DNA from: a virus
Direction: 5' to 3' (one strand)
Length of the DNA: 20,048 bases
IMG/VR virus record: IMGVR_UViG_3300017706_002632
Location: 1 to 20,048 of that record
Position 1 is the stretch's first letter, and each line of letters opens with the position of its first letter. Shown one piece after another: positions 15,508 through 20,048 of the stretch. The notes beneath the pieces are model-generated. The model saw nothing but the letters and a program-made list of their open reading frames with translations, had not been told where the DNA came from and did not search any database. The translations under genes were made by a program, and so were the position numbers.

Positions 15508-16812
15508 ATGGCAACACTAAATAAAGCAGGAATTACAGATGGGCAAACAATTGCAGCTGCTCAAATTTCTCAATCCATTGTAGCTTTAAATGGAGAAGAA
15601 ACTTATGATATTATAATCAATGGTTCTCTTACTTCAAACGACGGAGTAACTTTAACCAATATCCCAACAGTTACTCCTGGAGCTGGTGATTTTTTAGTTT
15701 TAGATGGAACAACAGTAAAAACTACAACGGCGGGTGCTTCAGGTACTTCAGGTTCTTCAGGTACTTCAGGTGCCAATGGTGCCACTGGTGGCTCAGGTAC
15801 TTCGGGTTCATCAGGTACTTCAGGTTCATCAGGTACTTCGGGATCATCAGGTACCTCAGGTTCTTCAGGTACTTCTGTTGGTACTAGTTTAGAAGTTAAT
15901 CAAATTACCTTTGCGGATAGCACAGAGACTATCTCAGGGTCAAATAATTTTGTATTTAACCATAGTAATAGTCAGGTATTCATTACATCTTCCGCAGGAT
16001 TTTCTCCATTATCTTTAGGTAATAAAAGAACCACCACAACTAATTCAGGAACAGAAGTCTCTTCAATTCAATTTTTAGGAGGTTTTAATGGAAGTTATTA
16101 TACAGCGGGTGAGATTGTATTAAAAGCAGCATCTAATTATTCTGCTACTTCTCAACCTACATTTATGGAAATAAATTTAGGGGATGGAGATTCAGCAAAT
16201 AGCACAAATGAGGTTTTATCTTTAGATGGAGAGGATCAAAGCATTTCCATTCCTGGTTATAAGTTAACCAATGATGATAATAGATTTGATACAAGTGTTT
16301 TAACGACACTTCCTTTATGTGCTTCAAATGGTAATTTAAAGTATCATATAGGTGGAAAGCAACTCATGAAAGCCATTGATTTAGGAACATTAGATGCATC
16401 TAATGCCACTTCGATGTCAATTGGAGACCCAATTCCATACCAGAACCCCGGAACAGGAGATGATCCTTTAGATGGGTTATTATATGAAGGAAGTATTAAT
16501 AACCTTGGAATTAATGGAGGTAGCACCTTTACTATTCAATTAGAAGATAATGTAGCAGATATTTTACAATCCGGAGATGAATTCAATGTACAATTTAAAT
16601 GTTTTAGTATACAGGCTACATGTACTTTTAAATTTAAATACACATTAGGAAATGATACAAAAACTAGAAATATCCCTGATTCAAGTGCAGGAAGTTTGTC
16701 TGTAACAACCGATAATAGTAATGATTTGGTATGTATAAAATTTCAATACTTTGAAAGAGATGCACAAAATCACGGCATTTGGCCCATATCGGCATACATC
16801 CTAGAAAGTTAA
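15508..16812 (+). CDS. Tail fibre protein with collagen-like Gly-X-Y repeats
   Basis: The protein has 434 residues. The N-terminal 70 residues are probably the virion-attachment part (MATLNKAGITDGQTIAAAQI; LVLDGTTVKTTT). Residues 76-123 are 16 uninterrupted Gly-X-Y triplets, mostly GTS and GSS with one GAN, one GAT and one GGS, and no proline: a collagen-like trimeric rod. A beta-rich shaft follows (SLEVNQITFADSTETISGSN). The C-terminal region of about 160 residues contains several Cys and aromatic residues (FNVQFKCFSIQATCTFKFKY; FQYFERDAQNHGIWPISAYI) and is a plausible receptor-binding tip. Collagen-like stalks of this kind are known in phage fibres. It is the last structural gene before the DNA-metabolism block. 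The fibre role is well supported; the receptor cannot be told. Confidence 0.8.
   Translation: MATLNKAGITDGQTIAAAQISQSIVALNGEETYDIIINGSLTSNDGVTLTNIPTVTPGAGDFLVLDGTTVKTTTAGASGTSGSSGTSGANGATGGSGTSGSSGTSGSSGTSGSSGTSGSSGTSVGTSLEVNQITFADSTETISGSNNFVFNHSNSQVFITSSAGFSPLSLGNKRTTTTNSGTEVSSIQFLGGFNGSYYTAGEIVLKAASNYSATSQPTFMEINLGDGDSANSTNEVLSLDGEDQSISIPGYKLTNDDNRFDTSVLTTLPLCASNGNLKYHIGGKQLMKAIDLGTLDASNATSMSIGDPIPYQNPGTGDDPLDGLLYEGSINNLGINGGSTFTIQLEDNVADILQSGDEFNVQFKCFSIQATCTFKFKYTLGNDTKTRNIPDSSAGSLSVTTDNSNDLVCIKFQYFERDAQNHGIWPISAYILES
15733..15876 (+). repeat. In-frame 9/18-bp tandem repeat encoding the Gly-X-Y stalk
   Basis: Sixteen 9-bp units run in tandem; much of it is an 18-bp period of the type GGTACTTCAGGTTCATCA. 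Third positions vary little (TCA, TCT or TCG for Ser; ACT or ACC for Thr). All units keep the reading frame. Such DNA can gain or lose whole units by slippage and so change stalk length. Confidence 0.9.
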
Positions 16813-16819
16813 AAAAATA

Positions 16820-17269
16820 ATGAATTGGTTATATAATGGAAAAGAAATCACAGACATATCACAATTTCCCTCAAACACATTTGGGTTTATATATGAAGTG
16901 ATTACCCCCGAGGGGAAAAAATATGTGGGGAAAAAAGTTTTATACCACAATCAAAAGAAAAAACTTACTAAAGTTGAACTCTCAGAACAAACAGGACGGG
17001 GAAGAAGGAAGACATTTAAAATAGTTCAAAAAGAAAGCGATTGGAAGAAATATTATGGTTCCAATAAACATCTTAAAAATCAAATTACTAAAGGAGAAGT
17101 TACGCTGGAAAGTTTGGGGAAACAAATTATTCAAGTAGCCTCCAATAAAAAACATCTTACATACTTGGAGACTAAATATCTCTTTCAACTTGAAGTTTTA
17201 GAAAACCCAGATTTGTACTATAACGATAATATATTAGGAAAATTTTTCACATCAGACTTTGATTCCTAA
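16820..17269 (+). CDS. GIY-YIG family endonuclease
   Basis: The 149-residue protein carries the GIY-YIG signature in variant form: GFIYEV at residues 22-27 and KYVGKK at 34-39. A basic segment with several Arg and Lys (GRGRRKTFK) follows, then WKKYYGSNKHLK at 75-86, and the expected catalytic glutamate in LTYLETKYLF (Glu117), with an Asn-rich end (YYNDN). The domain fills the protein; there is no separate DNA-binding domain, so it is a minimal nuclease. In T4-like phages such enzymes can be homing endonucleases or act in DNA processing or host DNA breakdown. The gene is complete and sits at the junction between fibre and replication genes, 7 nt after the fibre stop. Substrate unknown. Confidence 0.78.
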   Translation: MNWLYNGKEITDISQFPSNTFGFIYEVITPEGKKYVGKKVLYHNQKKKLTKVELSEQTGRGRRKTFKIVQKESDWKKYYGSNKHLKNQITKGEVTLESLGKQIIQVASNKKHLTYLETKYLFQLEVLENPDLYYNDNILGKFFTSDFDS

Positions 17270-17281
17270 ATTAGAATTCGT

Positions 17282-17290
17282 ATATTTACA
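17282..17290 (+). promoter_or_regulatory. ATATTTACA motif, copy 4
   Basis: A one-mismatch copy of the recurrent motif lies in the 24-nt gap before the primase gene, ending 3 nt before the ATG at 17294. Together with the preceding T it reads TATATTTA, as in copy 1. Confidence 0.35.
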
Positions 17291-17293
17291 TCA

Positions 17294-18217
17294 ATGGTAA
17301 ATCAATTACTAGTATCCTTAATGGACTCTGTCTTGGGCAAAGGTAAACAAACATCCAGAGGTAACCATGCTTACCACTGCCCGTTCTGTAAACATCACAA
17401 ACCTAAAATGGAGGTGAATTTTACGGAAAATAAAAAGGGACATAATCCTTGGCATTGTTGGGTTTGTAATACTAGAGGTAAAACCATTCCTAATCTCCTT
17501 AAAAAGATTGAGGCATATGATAAAATTGAAGAAGCTAAAAGGTTAATTCCTCAAGGATCATTTGTTGAAGAAACAATAGTTAAAAACGATCTGCACCTCC
17601 CTAAAGAATATACCCCTTTTATTGATAACCCCTCCAGCCTAATGGCTAGACATGCTTTGGCTTATCTAAAAAAAAGAGGGGTTACAATGGAAGATATGAT
17701 TAAATATCATATGGGGTATTGTGAAGAAGGAGAATATAGAAATATGATTATTATTCCCTCATACGATTATAAGGGGAATTTAAATTATTTCACTGCTCGA
17801 AGTTTTGAAAAGCAACCATTCCGTAAATATAAAAATCCATCAGTATCGCGTGATATTGTGCCATTTGAAATGTTTATAAACTGGAATAGCCCGTTGGTAT
17901 TATGCGAAGGACCATTTGACGCCATAGCCATCAAAAGAAATGCAATACCGCTGTTAGGAAAAAATATACAAACTAATTTAATGAAGAAAATCGTTTCTTC
18001 TAAAGTTGAAAAAATATACATAGCACTCGATAGTGATGCTATGAAATCTGCAATTAAATTTTGTGAAAAGTTTATGAATGAGGGTAAAGAGGTTCATTTA
18101 TTAGAAATGGACGATAAAGACCCTAGTGAGTTAGGATTCAAACTTTTTACTGAACTTATTCAAAAGTCCACCCCATTAACTTTATCGGGGCTTTTGGCTA
18201 GAAAATTAGCCCTATGA
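17294..18217 (+). CDS. DNA primase (zinc finger plus TOPRIM)
   Basis: The 307-residue protein has the layout of phage primases of the DnaG/gp61 class. An N-terminal zinc finger is formed by Cys29, Cys32, Cys55 and Cys58 (YHCPFCKHH and WHCWVCNTRG). A helical linker contains YHMGYC (138-143). The catalytic core contains MIIIPSYDYKGNLNYFTARS, FRKYKNPS, the TOPRIM glutamate in LVLCEGPFDAIAI (Glu205), and the DxD of ALDSDAM (Asp246, Asp248). It would make RNA primers at the replication fork; T4 gp61 is 342 residues. No helicase gene is adjacent in this window. It overlaps the next gene by 4 nt (ATGA, 18214-18217). A second Met at residue 10 is a possible alternative start if the upstream motif is a promoter. 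Confidence 0.85.
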   Translation: MVNQLLVSLMDSVLGKGKQTSRGNHAYHCPFCKHHKPKMEVNFTENKKGHNPWHCWVCNTRGKTIPNLLKKIEAYDKIEEAKRLIPQGSFVEETIVKNDLHLPKEYTPFIDNPSSLMARHALAYLKKRGVTMEDMIKYHMGYCEEGEYRNMIIIPSYDYKGNLNYFTARSFEKQPFRKYKNPSVSRDIVPFEMFINWNSPLVLCEGPFDAIAIKRNAIPLLGKNIQTNLMKKIVSSKVEKIYIALDSDAMKSAIKFCEKFMNEGKEVHLLEMDDKDPSELGFKLFTELIQKSTPLTLSGLLARKLAL

Positions 18218-18978
18218 AACAAATTAAAAAGAGTTATGGTAGAATATTAGAAATATCTGATGACCATAAACAAATAACCCTCCCAGATGGAAGATATTAC
18301 CAACGAAATGGAGAATATTATCCTTCTGTAACTTATGTATTAAGTCATTACCCCAAAGGTAAATTTTTTGAGGACTGGCTTAAAAAAGTAGGTTATGCTT
18401 CAGAACATATTGTAAAAAAAGCATCATCTGAAGGTACACAAGTATATGAAATGATTGAAGATTACCTTAATGGTAAAGAATTGAAATTTTTAGAGTATGG
18501 GGTTCCTATGTATCCTACACTTGTTTGGCAAATGTTTTTACGATTTGTTGATTTTTGGGAAGAATATAAACCAACATTAATTGAGGCTGAAGTCCATTTA
18601 TTTTCAGATAAATTAAAAGTAGCAGGTACTTGTGATATGGTGTGTGAAATCAATGGTGAATTATGGGTTATAGATTTTAAAACATCAAATCATCTTCAAA
18701 CCACATATGATTTACAAACTGCTATTTATTCTCAATGTTTTGAGGAATGTTTTGGTAAAAAAGTCAATCGCACAGGTGTGTTATGGTTAAAATCTTCAAA
18801 AAGAGGTCCTAAAAAGGGTGCAATGCAAGGTAAAGGGTGGGAAATGTATGAATCTAAACGTACACAAGAAGAAAATTTAAACATATATGGAGCTGTAAGG
18901 ACTTTATTTGATATAGAAAACCCAAATCATAAACCCGCATTTACTGAATTTCGCACCACAGCTAAAAGAGATTTGTAA
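18214..18978 (+). CDS. PD-(D/E)XK nuclease, Cas4/RecB-like
   Basis: The 254-residue protein has the motif order of Cas4/RecB-type nucleases. There is an early helix with EGTQVYEMIEDYLNG (73-87) and a glutamate in EAEVHLFSD (124-132). The metal-binding aspartate is in AGTCDMV (Asp141), DFKTS supplies Asp154 and Lys156, and the QTAIYSQ helix starts at Gln168. I see no cysteine set that would clearly bind an iron-sulfur cluster. It shares ATGA with the primase gene, so the two are probably translated together and act in replication, recombination or DNA-end processing. The gene is complete and no catalytic residue is missing. Confidence 0.82.
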   Translation: MKQIKKSYGRILEISDDHKQITLPDGRYYQRNGEYYPSVTYVLSHYPKGKFFEDWLKKVGYASEHIVKKASSEGTQVYEMIEDYLNGKELKFLEYGVPMYPTLVWQMFLRFVDFWEEYKPTLIEAEVHLFSDKLKVAGTCDMVCEINGELWVIDFKTSNHLQTTYDLQTAIYSQCFEECFGKKVNRTGVLWLKSSKRGPKKGAMQGKGWEMYESKRTQEENLNIYGAVRTLFDIENPNHKPAFTEFRTTAKRDL

Positions 18979-18986
18979 TATTTATA
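18978..18986 (+). promoter_or_regulatory. ATATTTATA motif, copy 5
   Basis: An exact copy lies in the 21-nt gap before the kinase gene, starting in the last base of the previous stop codon (TAA 18976-18978) and ending 13 nt before the ATG at 19000. The spacing is close to copy 3. Confidence 0.42.
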
Positions 18987-18999
18987 ACAAATACTCTTT

Positions 19000-19794
19000 A
19001 TGAAACTATATGATATTTTAAAAGAAATACAAGGTAAACCCAAAGCTATTATATTAGCAGGTGCTCCTGGAGCAGGAAAAGGGTATATCTTAAGGGGTTT
19101 AGACTTAGGAAGTTTAAAAGTATTAAACGTAGACGACATTTATGTTCCTATGTTAAAAAAAGCTAATATAACATTAGACTTAAAAAATGCTACTCCTGAA
19201 GAAAGAAGCAATCAAGCTAAAGCAATGGCTGCAGCTAATAAAGAATTCAAAGGCAATTTAGCAACTACCATAGGAGGAAAAGAATCATTTATATTGGATG
19301 GTACAGGTGCTTCATTAAAAGAAACATCTAAATTAAAGACCGAATTAGAAGAAGCAGGATATGAAGTATTTATGCTTTATGTTTATACTGATTTAGAACG
19401 CTCTTTAAAACAAAATCAAGATAGATTCGAAAAATCAGGAGGAAAAGATAGAAGCTTAGCTCCGGCCATAGTGATGAGAACATGGAAAAGTGTAACTCAA
19501 AACCATGCTCCTTATAAACAATTATTTGGTAATAATTTTGTATCTGTTGCTAATACTTTAGGGGATGAAAAGTTAACTGATTTAGAGGATATAGTAACTA
19601 AATATCTTACACCTTTTGATCCTAAGGGCACCAAACCTAAAACCCCTGCCCAACAAGCAAAATCAGATGCTCGAAAAGCCAAAGATGCCGAAGAAATAAA
19701 AGCATTATTAAGTGATAAAGGAGTAAAAGATATCATAACTACCTCAGTATCGGCTGAAGAAGCACAATCTAAATTAAAATCCTTTTTAGCATGA
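19000..19794 (+). CDS. P-loop kinase (adenylate-kinase/zeta-toxin-like) with a possible capsid-targeting N-terminus
   Basis: The 264-residue protein has a Walker A loop GAPGAGKG at residues 21-28, in the adenylate-kinase style where Gly rather than Ser/Thr follows the Lys. LNVDDIYVPML (43-53) and ILDGTGAS (about 99-106) recall zeta-toxin and polynucleotide-kinase-like P-loop folds. An Arg-rich lid-like helix follows (DLERSLKQNQDRFEKSGGKD). The substrate cannot be told from sequence. A Lys/Ala-rich tail (about 205-264) lies outside the kinase core. The first ten residues, MKLYDILKEI, resemble the capsid-targeting peptide of T4 internal proteins and contain an LxE site. The gene has its own upstream motif and shares ATGA with the nucleotidyltransferase gene, suggesting a joint function. 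Confidence 0.78.
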   Translation: MKLYDILKEIQGKPKAIILAGAPGAGKGYILRGLDLGSLKVLNVDDIYVPMLKKANITLDLKNATPEERSNQAKAMAAANKEFKGNLATTIGGKESFILDGTGASLKETSKLKTELEEAGYEVFMLYVYTDLERSLKQNQDRFEKSGGKDRSLAPAIVMRTWKSVTQNHAPYKQLFGNNFVSVANTLGDEKLTDLEDIVTKYLTPFDPKGTKPKTPAQQAKSDARKAKDAEEIKALLSDKGVKDIITTSVSAEEAQSKLKSFLA

Positions 19795-20048
19795 ATAGTC
19801 TAGTTGAAGCATTGATTGAAGGTATTATAAGTGAAGAGGAACAATCCAAGAAAAAGATAATTGGAATGTTTGGAGGTGGGTTTAAACCTCCCACATCAGG
19901 TCATTTAGAAGTAGTAAAACGAGCCCTAGAAGAAAATCCTGAAATGGATGCTTTAATTATATTAGTAGGTAGTGGTACACGAGATACGGTTACTCAAGCT
20001 GATTCAATTGCTATTTGGAACATATATAAAAAATATCTTCCAAATAAA
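19791..20048 (+). CDS. Nucleotidyltransferase (cytidylyltransferase/NMNAT-like), 3'-truncated by the window edge
   Basis: 86 codons are visible and remain open at the right edge. The ATG at 19791 overlaps the kinase stop (ATGA). After a helical leader (MNSLVEALIEGIISEEE) the catalytic fold begins at KKIIGMFGGGFKPPTSGHLE (residues 21-40). The (H/T)xGH signature is present as T-S-G-H (Thr35-His38), so the first His of the classical HxGH is Thr. LIILVGSGTRD follows as the second strand. The family transfers a nucleotidyl group, for example onto nicotinamide mononucleotide, phosphopantetheine or sugar or alcohol phosphates; the acceptor cannot be read from this fragment. The leader contains LIE followed by Gly, a good match to a T4-type prohead-protease site. 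Confidence 0.78.
   Translation, partial: MNSLVEALIEGIISEEEQSKKKIIGMFGGGFKPPTSGHLEVVKRALEENPEMDALIILVGSGTRDTVTQADSIAIWNIYKKYLPNK

Noticed and set aside
15603-15785. A 60-codon minus-strand open frame over the repeat region, and other minus-strand frames near 16344, 16982, 17785, 18462, 18927 and 19512
   Set aside because: All are contained in confident plus-strand genes with recognisable domains and have no independent start context or family resemblance.
15733-15876. Short tandem repeats as a CRISPR-like array
   Set aside because: Units are 9/18 bp with no spacers, stay in frame and encode Gly-X-Y triplets of a fibre protein.
16820-17269. GIY-YIG gene as an intron- or intein-borne homing gene interrupting a neighbour
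   Set aside because: The flanking fibre and primase genes are both complete, with proper starts and ends, so there is no sign of an interrupted host gene. A free-standing homing gene remains possible.

Overview
The window is a contiguous piece of a strictly lytic-type, T4-like tailed phage (myovirus) genome, very AT-rich (roughly 30% GC by eye), with every gene on the plus strand and almost no non-coding DNA. The T4-type identity rests on a late sigma factor (gp55-like), a baseplate spike protein (gp5-like), gp25-like and gp6-like baseplate wedge proteins, and a zinc-finger/TOPRIM primase. Starts lack Shine-Dalgarno sequences and are preceded by A/T-rich DNA, which is typical of phages of Bacteroidetes. 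I infer an uncultured aquatic T4-like phage of a Bacteroidetes (for example flavobacterial) host; the host is an inference, not shown.

Layout: (1) 1-934, the late sigma factor (cut by the left edge) and a small unknown protein. (2) 934-12821, a baseplate block: OB-fold/beta-helix spike without a lysozyme domain, a hydrophobic unknown, a small helical protein, gp25, gp6, a DNRLRE-like protein, a coiled-coil protein, a 1340-residue wedge-like protein carrying a LamG-like insert, and a 525-residue structural protein. (3) 12852-16812, a distal tail/fibre block: one conserved unknown, two proteins sharing a C-terminal module, and a fibre with 16 uninterrupted Gly-X-Y triplets. (4) 16820-20048, a DNA/nucleotide block: GIY-YIG nuclease, DNA primase, PD-(D/E)XK nuclease, P-loop kinase, and a nucleotidyltransferase cut by the right edge.

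How it works together: the sigma factor would direct host RNA polymerase to late promoters driving the structural genes. Genes are coupled by 1-nt stop/start overlaps (TAATG or TGATG) or 4-8 nt overlaps. There are only five gaps of 17 nt or more, and all five contain the same motif, ATATTTATA (one copy ATATTTACA). This is the strongest candidate for an undescribed regulatory signal here, possibly this phage's late promoter or a translation-start element.

A second point of interest is the kinase/nucleotidyltransferase pair at the right end. Both begin with a short helix ending in an (L/I)xE tripeptide, resembling the capsid-targeting peptide of T4 internal proteins. This raises the possibility that they are packaged in the head and injected with the DNA. 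No tRNA, rRNA, CRISPR array, insertion sequence or convincing GC-rich terminator was seen. There is no gene-free stretch longer than 30 nt.
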